Positions 1-9,035 of a stretch of DNA of 64,000 nucleotides are shown one piece after another. Origin of the DNA: Mycobacterium sp. Aquia_216 (GTDB lineage: Bacteria; Actinomycetota; Actinomycetes; Mycobacteriales; Mycobacteriaceae); NCBI RefSeq assembly GCF_026723865.1, contig NZ_CP113529.1, positions 3,968,001 through 4,032,000 on the forward strand. The letters are read 5' to 3'. Below the pieces are notes generated by a model, which saw nothing but the letters and a program-made list of their open reading frames with translations, was not told where the DNA came from and did not search any database. Position 1 is the first letter of the stretch, and each line of letters begins with the position of its first letter. Made by a program: the position numbers and the translations under genes.

Positions 1-93
1 TGCCCAGGAGCACATTTCGGGCACCGCGGCATACAACGCCGCCGGAGGTGCGCCCCACGACGGGGCACGCATATCGAAGCGCAGTGTGTACAA
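1..93 (-). CDS. LLM-class flavin-dependent oxidoreductase, N-terminus only (runs off the window)
   Basis: Read on the minus strand, the first 93 bases encode an N-terminus starting LYTLRFDMRAPSWGAP and continuing into an EMCSWA motif, typical of mycobacterial luciferase-like (F420 or FMN dependent) monooxygenases. The probable start is TTG at 93, preceded at short spacing by AGGAG on the minus strand. The rest of the gene lies left of the window. It is divergent from the aminotransferase at 190. Family assignment rests on about 30 residues only; substrate and cofactor cannot be inferred. Confidence 0.6.
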   Translation of the reverse strand, partial: MYTLRFDMRAPSWGAPPAALYAAVPEMCSWA

Positions 94-189
94 GGCGACT
101 CCTAGGTGGCCTAATCTTTGTGAGGTACGTTACACGTTCAGTCGAAGGCGTAAAGCGGCAGAGTCGTCGGGGCGGCTTAGTCTGCGGGA

Positions 190-1389
190 GTGACGTTTAA
201 TCCACTCGAGGAGCTCGCGCTGCCGCAGCTACAGCTGCGCACCAGCCTGAAGTGGCGGACACACCCCGCTGACGTCCTGCCGCTGTGGGTCGCCGAGATG
301 GACGTCAAACTGCCGCCCACCGTTGCCGACGCGCTACGGACCGTGATCGACAACGGCGATACCGGCTATCCGTCGGGCTCCGCGCTCGCCGAGGCGGTCG
401 GTGAATTCGCCTCGCGGCGTTGGCAATGGCACGATTTCGACGTCAGCCGCACGACGATCGTTCCCGACGTGATGCTCGGCATCGTCGAGGCGCTGCGCCT
501 TGTCACCGACCCCGGCGACGCCGTCGTCCTCAACCCGCCGGTGTACGCGCCGTTCTACGCATTCGTAACACATTCGGGCCGTCGAGTGATCGAGGCACCA
601 CTCGATGCCCAGGGCCGAATTTCGTTGGAAGCATTGGAGGAAGCCTTCACGCGTGGGCGCGCATCGGGCCGGAAGGTCGCGTACCTGTTGTGCAATCCGC
701 ACAATCCGACAGGGACGGTGCACGCATTCGATGAATTGCGCGGCGTGGCCGAATGTGCCCAGCGGTCGCGGGTCCGGGTGGTGTCGGACGAGATTCACGC
801 ACCGGTGGTCTTGCCGGGATCGCGATTCACCCCGTACCTGACTGTCCCCGGCGCCGAGAACGCCTTCGCGCTGACCTCCGCTTCGAAGGCGTGGAATCTT
901 TCCGGACTCAAGGCGGCCCTGGCCATCGCCGGGCCCGAGGCGGGCGCCGATTTGCACCGGATGCCGGAGGAGGTCAGCCACGGGCCGAGCCACCTGGGCA
1001 TCATCGCGCACGCCGAGGCGTTCCGGAGTGGTGACGAGTGGCTCGACAGTCTGCTGCAGGGTCTGGACGCCAACCGCACATTGCTCGGAGACCTGATCGC
1101 CGAACACCTACCGGAAGTGAAATACCAAGGCCCGCAGGGCACTTACCTGGCTTGGCTCGATTGCCGGCGGCTCGGCTTTGCCGAACATGCCGCGGACGGC
1201 CTCCCGGTGGTGGCTGACCTGTCCGGGCCGGCTCGCTGGTTTCTCGACCACGCCCGTGTCGCGCTGAGCTCCGGCCACGTCTTCGGCGCCGGCGGACCTG
1301 GTCATGTGCGTCTGAATTTCGCAACCTCGCAAGCTATTCTCAGCGAGGCCATATCGCGCATGGGCCGTGCGCTTGCCAACGCCCAGTAG
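190..1389 (+). CDS. PLP-dependent C-S lyase / aminotransferase (MalY/PatB type)
   Basis: A 399-residue fold-type I PLP enzyme, close in length and sequence to cystathionine beta-lyase-like PatB/MalY proteins (M. tuberculosis Rv2294). Family members cleave C-S bonds of cystathionine or cysteine conjugates in the cytoplasm. Visible landmarks are the CNPHNPTG motif (about residues 168-175), SDEIHA with the cofactor-ring Asp near 200, and [11 protein letters not shown] with the Schiff-base Lys near 233. The GTG at 190 is chosen because the family N-terminus FNPLEEL...[10 protein letters not shown] starts just after it. A decayed small gene and the haloalkane dehalogenase lie downstream, an order resembling Rv2294-Rv2296. 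Exact substrate unknown. Confidence 0.88.
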   Translation: MTFNPLEELALPQLQLRTSLKWRTHPADVLPLWVAEMDVKLPPTVADALRTVIDNGDTGYPSGSALAEAVGEFASRRWQWHDFDVSRTTIVPDVMLGIVEALRLVTDPGDAVVLNPPVYAPFYAFVTHSGRRVIEAPLDAQGRISLEALEEAFTRGRASGRKVAYLLCNPHNPTGTVHAFDELRGVAECAQRSRVRVVSDEIHAPVVLPGSRFTPYLTVPGAENAFALTSASKAWNLSGLKAALAIAGPEAGADLHRMPEEVSHGPSHLGIIAHAEAFRSGDEWLDSLLQGLDANRTLLGDLIAEHLPEVKYQGPQGTYLAWLDCRRLGFAEHAADGLPVVADLSGPARWFLDHARVALSSGHVFGAGGPGHVRLNFATSQAILSEAISRMGRALANAQ

Positions 1390-1720
1390 CTCTGGATCAC
1401 AAAGCTTTTCGGCTGTACGGGGATATCTTCGGCACCGCGGCCCAGATTATGGAAGCCCTCGGCCGGTTTCTTGAGGCCGAGCGGGATGGACACCGAATTC
1501 AACTCGAACTTCGCCGTCATACCCAGCCGGCCAGTTCGAGGTCGCGCTTTACCCGTGGCTCAGCAACCTCGCCTTCGTGCGCCACGAACTTGAGCGACAG
1601 GCTGTCGAGCTGGGCACAGCTGGCGCACTCGCACGCGATGTCGGCTTTGATCCGCTGCCGCCGGGCGAGGAACGACTGGCGCATATCTGCAAGACGGCGC
1701 GACGAATGGCCATGAGTTAG
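1390..1720 (+). pseudogene. Frameshifted remnant of a small conserved protein (Rv2295 position)
   Basis: Two reading frames together give one plausible polypeptide. The first reads DHKAFRLYGDIFGTAAQIMEA and continues to [10 protein letters not shown] near 1535. The second continues [20 protein letters not shown] to a TAG at 1718-1720. A single-base shift near 1530 separates them. No start codon opens the first frame, so the N-terminus is also missing or altered. It occupies the interval where M. tuberculosis carries Rv2295, between the C-S lyase and the haloalkane dehalogenase; homology to Rv2295 is inferred from position, not shown. It could instead be an assembly indel in an intact gene. 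Confidence 0.55.
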
Positions 1721-1827
1721 CTACTTTAGTGGCCTGCCAGCTTATCTCCCACGAAAATCTCGTACTGGACGAAGTGCCCTCGCGGAGAGAGGCTTGCAGG
1801 GGTGCCCGTTCACCGGAGGAGCTGAAT

Positions 1828-2733
1828 ATGGATGTGCTGCGAACCCCGGACTCCCGATTCGAAAACTTGGAAGGCTATCCGTTCGTAGCGAATTACATTG
1901 ACGTGGCGGCGACCGACTCCCCGCCGGTGCGCATGCACTTCCTCGACGAGGGACCGGCCGATGGGCCCCCGATCGTGCTGCTGCACGGCGAGCCCACCTG
2001 GAGCTACCTGTACCGCACGATGATTCCACCGCTGGCTGAGGCGGGAAACCGCGTGCTCGCGCCCGACCTGATCGGGTTCGGCCGGTCCGACAAGCCCAGC
2101 CGGATTGAGGATTACACCTACCTGCGGCATGTCGAGTGGGTGACGGCATGGTTCGAGCGCCTCCGACTGAAAGAAGTGACGCTGTTCGTCCAGGACTGGG
2201 GATCACTGATCGGTCTGCGCATCGCCGCCGAGCACGGCGATCGGATCGCGCGCGTGATCGTCGCGAATGGTTTTCTTCCGACAGCCGAGCGCCGCACCCC
2301 TGCCGCTTTCCGCGCGTGGCGGGCCTTCGCGCGCTACTCCCCCGTGCTGTCCGCCGGCCGCATCGTCGCGACCGGCACCGTCCGCAGGGTTCCGCCCAAA
2401 GTGCGGGCGGGCTATGACGCACCGTTTCCGGACAAGACCTATCAAGCCGGAGCCCGCGCGTTTCCACAGTTGGTACCGACCACGCCCGAGGATCCAGCTG
2501 TTCCGGCCAATCGGGCGGCCTGGGAGGCCCTGGGAAGGTGGGAGAAGCCCTTTCTTGCGCTCTTCGGAGCGCGCGACCCCATCCTCGGGCAGGCCGACCG
2601 GCCCCTGATCAAACATGTCCCCGGGGCCGCCGGCCAGCCACATGCCCGCATCAGGGCCGGCCACTTCATCCAAGAGGACAGCGGACCGGAGCTGGCTGAG
2701 CGTGTCCTCTGCTGGCAGAAAGCCCAGCTATGA
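1828..2733 (+). CDS. dhmA: Haloalkane dehalogenase (alpha/beta hydrolase)
   Basis: A 301-residue enzyme strongly resembling M. avium DhmA and M. tuberculosis Rv2296, which hydrolyse carbon-halogen bonds of haloalkanes to alcohol and halide. The N-terminal [11 protein letters not shown] (residues 53-63) matches the DhlA-like subgroup. The nucleophile elbow is VQDWGS with Asp123 and the adjacent halide-binding Trp124; the acid is probably Asp250 (FGARDP) and the base His279 (AGHF). An upstream in-frame ATG at 1729 exists, but 1828 is preferred because GGAGGA lies seven bases before it and the protein then begins [14 protein letters not shown] as in the family. The natural substrate is unknown; a general alpha/beta hydrolase role is possible. 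Confidence 0.92.
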   Translation: MDVLRTPDSRFENLEGYPFVANYIDVAATDSPPVRMHFLDEGPADGPPIVLLHGEPTWSYLYRTMIPPLAEAGNRVLAPDLIGFGRSDKPSRIEDYTYLRHVEWVTAWFERLRLKEVTLFVQDWGSLIGLRIAAEHGDRIARVIVANGFLPTAERRTPAAFRAWRAFARYSPVLSAGRIVATGTVRRVPPKVRAGYDAPFPDKTYQAGARAFPQLVPTTPEDPAVPANRAAWEALGRWEKPFLALFGARDPILGQADRPLIKHVPGAAGQPHARIRAGHFIQEDSGPELAERVLCWQKAQL

Positions 2734-2738
2734 AACCG

Positions 2739-3770
2739 TCACCGGGTGTTGGCAAGTCGCGCAACGCCGCGCATGACCGCTCTGCTGACCGCGTGACGCA
2801 CCTGATCGAGCGTTGAGCCGGCGGCCGGCGGTGCCGCCGTCCCGAGACGGGGAAACAGTCGCAACGCATTGGTGCGCTCGATCGCCGTGCGGGCGTCGGC
2901 GCCGAGGCCGGGATAGGTTTCCAGGCCGGCGGCGAACAGTTTGCCGGCTACGACCGGGGCGAATGGCCAGTCAGAACCGAAGGTCACATGTCCGGGCTTG
3001 GCGAACGCCAGCAGGCTCGGCAGGGCCGCGGCACTCGACGACAACGCGGTGTCGAAGTAGAAACCGGTGAAGTCGTCCAAGATGTCAGTCACGCCGCGCC
3101 CGGTGTCGCCCATGATGGCAACGGCCATCCGGTGCGAGGCGTAGGGCACGAATCCACCCGCGTGGCTCAGGACGAACTTGATGTGGGGGTATTTGCGGCA
3201 TATTTCGTTGCGGACAAGCAGAAAAGCCGCGCGGGTCGTATCGAGCAGAAAGTCGGCGGCGAACGGCGGGACGCCGTCCACGGCGGCCCCGGGTAGTTCG
3301 CCGGGGTGGATGAAGACCACCGCCGAACGCGCATCCAATGCGGCAAAGAGATCGTCCTGACCCTCCTGGCCGAGGTAGGTCCCCGCGCTGTTGGCGAGCA
3401 GCACAACCCCGTCTGCGTGCAGTTCGTCGAGCGACCTGACAGCCCCGTCGACGGACTCTTTGATGTGGGGCATCGGGATGGTCGCGAAGAATCCGAAACG
3501 ATCACGTTGCGCCGCAACGACATCAGCGAGGTAGTCATTGATATCGCGGGCGAGTGTAGCGGCGTCGTCCGGACCGGTCAGGATTGTGGTGCCCGGCGTG
3601 GAGACGGACAGAATCGCGGTGGCGACGCCGAGTTCGGCCATCGTCGCCAATGAGGCCTCCGGGCTCCACCCCGGCATGGCACGACCACCGGCCTCGTCAA
3701 TACCCGCTTTCCGCAACAAGTCTCGGTAGAAGGACGGGATGGCGTGGTGGTGGGTGTCGATCCGCAGCAT
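2739..3770 (-). CDS. Amidohydrolase-superfamily protein (ACMSD / gamma-resorcylate decarboxylase-like)
   Basis: A 343-residue metal-dependent TIM-barrel protein. It opens with the metal motif DTHHHAIP (H7 and H9), then shows FIHPGE, the metal-binding LSHAGG and a late FGSDWPFAP whose Asp is the catalytic residue of this family. ACMSD-like members decarboxylate or hydrolyse aromatic or semialdehyde acids such as 2-amino-3-carboxymuconate semialdehyde. It is convergent with dhmA, with only five bases between stop codons, and divergent from the small gene at 3850. The start ATG at 3770 follows the sense-strand sequence AGGAGCG. Substrate cannot be assigned from context. Confidence 0.82.
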   Translation of the reverse strand: MLRIDTHHHAIPSFYRDLLRKAGIDEAGGRAMPGWSPEASLATMAELGVATAILSVSTPGTTILTGPDDAATLARDINDYLADVVAAQRDRFGFFATIPMPHIKESVDGAVRSLDELHADGVVLLANSAGTYLGQEGQDDLFAALDARSAVVFIHPGELPGAAVDGVPPFAADFLLDTTRAAFLLVRNEICRKYPHIKFVLSHAGGFVPYASHRMAVAIMGDTGRGVTDILDDFTGFYFDTALSSSAAALPSLLAFAKPGHVTFGSDWPFAPVVAGKLFAAGLETYPGLGADARTAIERTNALRLFPRLGTAAPPAAGSTLDQVRHAVSRAVMRGVARLANTR

Positions 3771-3849
3771 CGTCGCTCCTTGCGTGGTTCGGGTCGGTTG
3801 CCTAACTCATACCTTTGTCACCACTCGCCCCGAGTGCAACGATCGGCAT

Positions 3850-4305
3850 ATGGACATGATGACGATGGGCCTGATGGGTACGGTCGTGGGTGCATCGGCC
3901 GTGGGCATCGCGGGCGTCGCGAAGTCGGCCGCCGACAATCTGCTGCCCGGGATGGTGGGCCACTCCCACAACAAGCACCAGACGAGGATCCACCTGCACT
4001 CACGCCGCTGCGATGCCGTCCAACAATGGCGGATCGGCTTGGCGCAGGCACGAGACGCCTACCGCCAGTGGGAGTGCGGACCTCGCGCCGACGGTCCGCC
4101 GAACGTCGTAGGCGATGAGTGGTTCGAGAGCCTACGTCCGCACCTGCCCGTTACCGGCGAAGCGGCGAAATTCCGCGCAGCTCACGAAGTTCACTGCGAT
4201 AACCCGACTCTCACGCTGCTTTCGCTCGAGATCGGACGGGTCGAAAACGAGTGGGCAGAAGAGGTAAAGGGCCGTAGGCGCCGTCGGCGAGACCACAAAG
4301 CATGA
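3850..4305 (+). CDS. Conserved mycobacterial hypothetical protein
   Basis: A 151-residue protein with no domain I recognise. It begins with a short hydrophobic glycine/alanine segment (MGLMGTVVGASAVGIAG, about residues 4-20), followed by a polar region rich in His, Arg and Trp and a very basic tail (KGRRRRRRDHKA). The hydrophobic N-terminus could be a weak membrane anchor or glycine-zipper-like helix. The frame is open back to 3739, but ATG 3850 is preferred because the extended part is Cys/Trp-rich junk overlapping the divergent amidohydrolase start. Function unknown. Confidence 0.55.
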   Translation: MDMMTMGLMGTVVGASAVGIAGVAKSAADNLLPGMVGHSHNKHQTRIHLHSRRCDAVQQWRIGLAQARDAYRQWECGPRADGPPNVVGDEWFESLRPHLPVTGEAAKFRAAHEVHCDNPTLTLLSLEIGRVENEWAEEVKGRRRRRRDHKA

Positions 4306-4373
4306 TCGAAACATATTGCCCGCCTGCCGATCTCGACCTCAATGCCGCGGCTAACAGCGGGACGGCGAACGCG

Positions 4374-5102
4374 TCAGCCCGTCACGGCGAGGACAGCTTC
4401 CGCGAGCTCGGGACGGCACACCACCAGATCGGGCAACTTCGGATCGGCCTGGTTGTAAAGCAGTGCCGATCCGTCGACGCGGGAGGTATGCAAACCGGCC
4501 GCTCGAGCCACCGCCACGGGGGCCGCCGAGTCCCACTCGAACTGCCCGCCCGCATGCACGTAGACGTCGGACAAGCCCTGAACGATTGACGCGACCTTGG
4601 CTCCGGCCGAACCCATTTCGACGAGCGTGCCGTCCAACGCGTCGCGAACCGCCAACGCGATGGCCGGCGGCCGGGTGCGGGATACGACGATGCGCGGCTT
4701 GGTCGGCGCGGCGGGAGGCGCTGCAACCTGCGGGGTCGCCAGTGCGACCCCCTGGGCCGGCAGCGCCACGGCACCGGCGATTAACTCGCCGGCCTGCCAG
4801 AGCGCGACGTGCACCGCCCAGTCGTCGCGCCCGAGCTCGGAGAATTCCCGCGTCCCGTCAAGCGGGTCGACGATCCACACCCGCTCGGAGCGCAGTCGCA
4901 CCGGGTCGTCGACACCCTCCTCGGAAAGCACCGCGTCCTGGGGCCGCTCCGCGCCGAGCGCTTGCGTCAGAAAGTCGTGAGATCGCTTGTCCCCCGCCGC
5001 TTTCCGCTCGCTCGCATCGGCGTCGGCGAATTCCTCTCGCACCCTGAGCAACAGCTGCCCCGCCTCGGTGGCCAAGCGCGCGGCCAGCGCGTGGTCATTC
5101 AT
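4374..5102 (-). CDS. cysQ: 3'(2'),5'-bisphosphate nucleotidase CysQ (inositol monophosphatase family)
   Basis: A 242-residue Mg2+-dependent phosphatase matching mycobacterial CysQ (Rv2131c), which removes the 3'-phosphate from PAP and PAPS made during sulfate assimilation; the family can also act on inositol phosphates and fructose bisphosphate. The metal-site motifs are visible: SEEG (around 60), WIVDPLDGTREFSE (about 76-89), and FEWDSAAPVAVARAAGLH near 190-207. ATG at 5102 gives the usual N-terminus, where an amphipathic helix precedes the metal site. It is a monocistronic minus-strand gene, divergent from the gene at 5232. Confidence 0.92.
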   Translation of the reverse strand: MNDHALAARLATEAGQLLLRVREEFADADASERKAAGDKRSHDFLTQALGAERPQDAVLSEEGVDDPVRLRSERVWIVDPLDGTREFSELGRDDWAVHVALWQAGELIAGAVALPAQGVALATPQVAAPPAAPTKPRIVVSRTRPPAIALAVRDALDGTLVEMGSAGAKVASIVQGLSDVYVHAGGQFEWDSAAPVAVARAAGLHTSRVDGSALLYNQADPKLPDLVVCRPELAEAVLAVTG

Positions 5103-5231
5103 CGGTTACCCCTAACACGTCGCGAGAGCCTCGATACTTCCTTATGTTGGTAGCGTTGACCGAATTTACCGTGCCTCGATGCCCGGGCCGCTGGCACCCT
5201 GCCATACGACTTCTGACATAACCTGGAGAAC

Positions 5232-5852
5232 GTGAGCGGCAACGTCTTCTCGCCGGACGGGTTGAGGCACATTCCGCGGGGGCGGCTAACGGTGATCGGC
5301 ATCGTCGTGGCCCTTCTGGTGGTCGGTGTGCTGATCTTCGTCGGAGTGAAACTGACCAACAGCCAGCACGGCTCGTCGGCCCAGTCCACCAGCCAACCAC
5401 TGGCGCCGCCGGACAGCTACGCCATTCCGGGCTGCTACAACCCCGCGGTCCAACCGAGCCCGCGTCCGAAAAAGCTCAACGTCCTGGGGTGCGCGAGCGT
5501 TGCCGTTGCGCTGCAAGACATGTCATGGAGTTCGTGGGGACCGCAGGGCGCCGATGGAACCGGCACCGCCGTTTTTAAGTTGTGCGATCCGAATTGCGCG
5601 GCGGGCTACCAACTCACGGAACCGGTCGTCGTGCATGCGTGGAACGCGCAGAAGCCGCGGTCGGATGCCATCTGCCAGCCCGGCCTCAAGATCTTCGGCG
5701 ACATGATCTTGGCCTTCCCCAAAGGCGTGCCGCCGCCCAACGCGCAACAAATCGACACCCAGTACAACGGGATGCCGGCGGTGCACTACGTCAACTACTC
5801 GCCCAGCAACACCCGCGAAACCGAATTCATCGGCTACACGTTCTGCAACTGA
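5232..5852 (+). CDS. Single-pass membrane-anchored secreted protein, unknown function
   Basis: A 206-residue protein with a positively charged N-terminus (HIPRGR) and one strong transmembrane helix at about residues 21-43 (LTVIGIVVALLVVGVLIFVG), followed by a Ser/Gln/Pro linker and an exported domain. The exported part has six cysteines (GCYN, LGCAS, KLCDPNCAAG, AICQPG, TFCN), suggesting disulfides. The start is GTG 5232, preceded by GGAGAA. It is convergent with the thiolase, with eight bases between the stops. No known catalytic motif is visible. Confidence 0.7.
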   Translation: MSGNVFSPDGLRHIPRGRLTVIGIVVALLVVGVLIFVGVKLTNSQHGSSAQSTSQPLAPPDSYAIPGCYNPAVQPSPRPKKLNVLGCASVAVALQDMSWSSWGPQGADGTGTAVFKLCDPNCAAGYQLTEPVVVHAWNAQKPRSDAICQPGLKIFGDMILAFPKGVPPPNAQQIDTQYNGMPAVHYVNYSPSNTRETEFIGYTFCN

Positions 5853-5860
5853 GCAGCGGC

Positions 5861-7036
5861 TTAGACCTCGATGACGACGGCACCGCCCTGGCCACCACCG
5901 GCGCACATGGCCGCGACGCCGATGCCGCCGCCACGGCGGGCCAGCTCGTAGATCAATGTGGTGATCATGCGCGCGCCCGAGGCCGCGATGGGGTGACCCA
6001 GGCTGCAGCCGCTACCGGAGAAGTTCACCTTCTCCTCGTCGAGGCCGTACTCCCGACAGGCCGCGATCGGCACGGACGCGAACGCCTCGTTGATCTCCCA
6101 CAGCGCCACGTCCGACGGCGACAAGCCAGCCCGTTGTAGCACCTTTCCGATCACCTTCACCGCGCCCAGACCGCAGTCCCTCGGCGGCACGCCCGCGGCG
6201 GCCCAGGCCTTGACCGTTGCCAGCACATTCAGTTTGTTGGCCGCGGCGTAATCGCTCTCGACCAGGGCCACGCCCGCGGCGGCGTCGTTGGTGCCGCTGC
6301 TGTTTCCGGCGGTGATCGAGAAGCCCTCGATCTCGGGGTGCAGCACCTTGAGGCCGGCGAGCTTCTCGACTGTGGTGTCCCGGCGCGGGTGCTCGTCGAC
6401 GGAGAAGTCGACCACCGAACCGTCAATCTGGGTGATCTTGAGCGGGATGATCTCGTCGACGAACTTGCCCGCATCGATGGCCGCGATGGCGCGCTCGTGT
6501 GAGCGGGCCGCCCAGGCGTCCATCTCCTCGCGCGTGATGCCGACCGACTGCGCGGTGTTCCAGCCGACCGTGATCGACATGTCTTTCGCGGGGGCGTCCG
6601 GGGTCTCGACGTGGGTCGGCGGCATCCAGCGCTCCTCGAACTTCAGCTCCGGCCCGGGAATGCGCCAGTTCGTCAGCGGCGTCATCGACAGCGACTGCAC
6701 ACCGCCGGCGATCAGTACGCGCTCCATGCCGGAGCCGATCTGGGCCGACGCATTGCCGATGGCCGTGAGGCTGCCCGCGCAGTGCCGGTTGACCGACTGG
6801 CCCGGGACATGGTCCAGGCCGGTCGCGGTCGCCGCATATCGAGCTAAATCGCCTCCGCCGTAATGTGATTCGGCGAAGATGATGTCGTCGATGTCTGCCG
6901 GGTCGACACCCGAGCGGCGCACCACCTCAGGAAGCACCGCCGTAATCAGCGTCTCGGGCGGGGTGTTGACCAGCGCCCCCTTGAAGGAACGACCGATCGC
7001 GGTCCGGGCGGCTCCGACGATGACGGGTGTAGCCAT
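5861..7036 (-). CDS. Acetyl-CoA acetyltransferase / 3-ketoacyl-CoA thiolase (FadA family)
   Basis: A 391-residue thiolase, the normal length for the family. It catalyses thiolytic cleavage of 3-ketoacyl-CoA or the reverse condensation. The acyl-accepting Cys is in VNRHCAGS (Cys86); the other catalytic elements are NEAFA, SLGHPIAASG and the C-terminal Cys in AAMCAGGGQGG. The start at ATG 7036 gives the standard MATPVIVGAARTAIG N-terminus. It is separated from the bicupin gene by a 389-base divergent region. Degradative versus biosynthetic role cannot be decided, since no partner fad gene is adjacent. Confidence 0.9.
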   Translation of the reverse strand: MATPVIVGAARTAIGRSFKGALVNTPPETLITAVLPEVVRRSGVDPADIDDIIFAESHYGGGDLARYAATATGLDHVPGQSVNRHCAGSLTAIGNASAQIGSGMERVLIAGGVQSLSMTPLTNWRIPGPELKFEERWMPPTHVETPDAPAKDMSITVGWNTAQSVGITREEMDAWAARSHERAIAAIDAGKFVDEIIPLKITQIDGSVVDFSVDEHPRRDTTVEKLAGLKVLHPEIEGFSITAGNSSGTNDAAAGVALVESDYAAANKLNVLATVKAWAAAGVPPRDCGLGAVKVIGKVLQRAGLSPSDVALWEINEAFASVPIAACREYGLDEEKVNFSGSGCSLGHPIAASGARMITTLIYELARRGGGIGVAAMCAGGGQGGAVVIEV

Positions 7037-7425
7037 GTTTTCAACCTCGCTGCGGTGGGCGGTCAGACGACGCGAATCGTATCAAATACTGTATAGGCAA
7101 TAGTAATGGTCTAAATTCCGTACACCGAGCTCTGTGACGGCGCTAACAATTAAGCGGTTCGGGTAAAGACAACATCCGCCGCGTCATCCGATTCACCGAC
7201 GCCGACCGCGCTTAACGGCTTTCCCGCTAGCCGAAAGTGAAACTAACTTCACGTTCGGAGCCCAGCGCGAAGCTGGCTTCACGTTCGCCGCGTAAGCGCA
7301 TCGACCCGTCGGCGGTCGCTTGATAACTGGCGGTGATCGGCACATCGAAGAGCGGTGTTGGACGCGCGGCGCTCAACGGCGGGATCCTGAGTGCAGTAAC
7401 CCCCGAAGCTGCCGAGGAGAACGAA
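7037..7425. other. Divergent intergenic region, thiolase / bicupin
   Basis: No convincing gene is seen in these 389 bases. The interval should hold both promoters. It contains the pair of palindromic repeat units at 7231-7289, described separately. The frame of the bicupin is open back to 7333, but no good ribosome-binding site or family homology supports that extension. Confidence 0.5.
7231..7289. repeat. Two tandem imperfect palindromes (GAACGTGAAG-type units)
   Basis: Unit 1 (7231-7258) has 11-base arms CCGAAAGTGAA / TTCACGTTCGG with one mismatch around a 6-base loop. Unit 2 (about 7268-7289) pairs CGCGAAGC with GCTTCACG. On the minus strand both read GAACGTGAAG followed by a pyrimidine-rich centre and a G(C/T)TTC arm, so they look like two copies of one element. 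Similar short GTGAAG/CTTCAC palindromes are, from general knowledge, common between mycobacterial genes; function here is unknown. Confidence 0.55.
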
Positions 7426-8490
7426 ATGTTCACGCAGATAAGCAAACACGCCGCATCGTTGACCAACGGTGAAATCGTCGAAGAATCCGACCTGGGTTCG
7501 ATCACCCGTCTGACCGCCGATGTCTTTCCAATCCTCAAGGGCCTGTCGATCAAGCGACTGCTGATCAACCCCGGCGCGATGCGCACCCCGCACTGGCACG
7601 CCAATGCCAACGAACTGACCTACTGCGTCTCGGGCACCGCTTTGGTTTCGGTGCTCGACACCGGCAGCCGTTTCGCCTCGTTCGTGGTTGGCGCAGGCGA
7701 TATGTTCCACATCGACTCCGGTTCGCTGCACCACATTGAGAACATCGGCACCGACACGGCCGAATTCATCCTCACGTTCCGCAGCGAACGTCCCGAGGAT
7801 TTCGGACTGGGTGCCGCATTCGGAGCGATGACCGACGCCGTGCTCGGCAACACCTACGACCTGCCGGCCGCGGATTTTGCGGCGATCCGCCGCAGCACCG
7901 CAGACCGCGCACTGGCCGCCCGCGACGGTGACCCCGACGTGCCCGCCACCGCCTACTTCGACGACCCACACAAGTTCTCGGTCGACGGGATGACGCCGCC
8001 CGTCACCAGCGCAGTCGGGTCAGCGAGAACCGCCCGCGTGCAGTACTGGCCCGCGCTCAGGGACTTGTCGATGTACTCGTTGCGCATCCGCGAGGACGGG
8101 ATGCGCGAGCCGCACTGGCACCCGATCACCGCGGAGATGGGATACGTCGACAAGGGCGCGGCCCGCATGACCGTGATGGGTCCCGGCGGCGACCTCGACA
8201 CCTGGTACCTGCGGGAGGGCGACGTGTACTTCGTCCCCCGCGCCTACCCGCACCACATCGAGGTCTTCAGTCCCCTTTCCGAAGCCCCGGAGATGCACTT
8301 CTGCATCTTCTTCGATCAGCCCACCCCCGCCGACATCGGCTACCGGACGTCGATCAGCGCCTACTCACGTGAAGTGCTCGCGGCCACGTTCGACACCCAC
8401 ATCGACGACCTGCCCGACTTCCCGTTCACGAAGGCCGACCCGCTGATCGTCAACCGAATCAACCCGCTCGACGCGCCCGCCGTCGGGTAA
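7426..8490 (+). CDS. Bicupin protein (oxalate decarboxylase-like)
   Basis: A 354-residue protein with two cupin domains, roughly residues 40-160 and 210-330. Both carry metal-ligand signatures: TPHWHANANELTYCVSG in the first and EPHWHPITAEMGYVDKG in the second, each with a later His (SGSLHHI and AYPHHI). Oxalate decarboxylases and related bicupins bind Mn2+ in such sites, so an organic-acid decarboxylase or sugar/acid-binding role is plausible. ATG 7426 is chosen because GAGGAGA precedes it by five bases and the upstream in-frame stretch is not cupin-like. It is single-cistron with the DoxX gene 74 bases downstream. Confidence 0.82.
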   Translation: MFTQISKHAASLTNGEIVEESDLGSITRLTADVFPILKGLSIKRLLINPGAMRTPHWHANANELTYCVSGTALVSVLDTGSRFASFVVGAGDMFHIDSGSLHHIENIGTDTAEFILTFRSERPEDFGLGAAFGAMTDAVLGNTYDLPAADFAAIRRSTADRALAARDGDPDVPATAYFDDPHKFSVDGMTPPVTSAVGSARTARVQYWPALRDLSMYSLRIREDGMREPHWHPITAEMGYVDKGAARMTVMGPGGDLDTWYLREGDVYFVPRAYPHHIEVFSPLSEAPEMHFCIFFDQPTPADIGYRTSISAYSREVLAATFDTHIDDLPDFPFTKADPLIVNRINPLDAPAVG

Positions 8491-8564
8491 CGATGAAGAC
8501 TCGAACGTCAAGTTGTTGAGCAAAGTCGCGTCGATCAAGCCCGACAAGCCGACGTTCACCCGGC

Positions 8565-8975
8565 ATGAGCACAATGGGTGCCATGACCTCCATCACAGCC
8601 GCAGCTCAACGTGAAGCGCAGTCGGCCGCATATCGAACGGCCGGAATGTTGATCGGCGTCGGCACCGTGCATTTCCTGGCACCCACCCCGTTCGACACGA
8701 TTGTTCCCGCCGAACTGCCCGGCAGCCCGCGGTTCTACACGTACGCATCGGGGGTCGCCGAGATCGCCACCGGTGCCTTGCTGGTGCCGCGCCGCACCCG
8801 GCGGTTGGCGGCGCTGGCAGCCGTGTTGCTTTTCGTCGGGGTCTTCCCGGCAAACGTCAACATGTGCCGGCTGTGGTGGAACAAGCCGTGGCCGATGCGC
8901 ATCGCTGCCTTCGCACGGTTGCCGCTTCAGATTCCGATGATCACCACGGCATTGAAGATCATGCGTAACAGCTAG
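8565..8975 (+). CDS. DoxX-family small integral membrane protein
   Basis: A 136-residue protein with about four hydrophobic segments (around residues 24-38, 60-75, 81-100 and 112-130) and the charged loops typical of DoxX/DoxD-like proteins, including VPRRTRRLAALAAVLLFVGVFPAN. In mycobacteria DoxX proteins have been linked to membrane oxidoreductase complexes under thiol/oxidative stress. An alternative start at ATG 8583 would remove six residues. Adjacent genes give no specific functional hint. Confidence 0.75.
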   Translation: MSTMGAMTSITAAAQREAQSAAYRTAGMLIGVGTVHFLAPTPFDTIVPAELPGSPRFYTYASGVAEIATGALLVPRRTRRLAALAAVLLFVGVFPANVNMCRLWWNKPWPMRIAAFARLPLQIPMITTALKIMRNS

Positions 8976-9035
8976 CTTCTGTCGTCACCGAGGCAGTGGC
9001 GAGCCGACCCGACGCGCGGTTCCGTCGGGATCGAC

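Noticed and set aside
101..116. IdeR-like TAGGTGGCCTAATC near the left end
   Set aside because: It matches the iron box only partly and lacks symmetry in the right half.
7227..7610. Minus-strand frame ending in a GEREASFALGSEREVSF-type repeat
   Set aside because: The peptide repeat is only the translation of the palindromic DNA units and the rest lies antisense to the bicupin.
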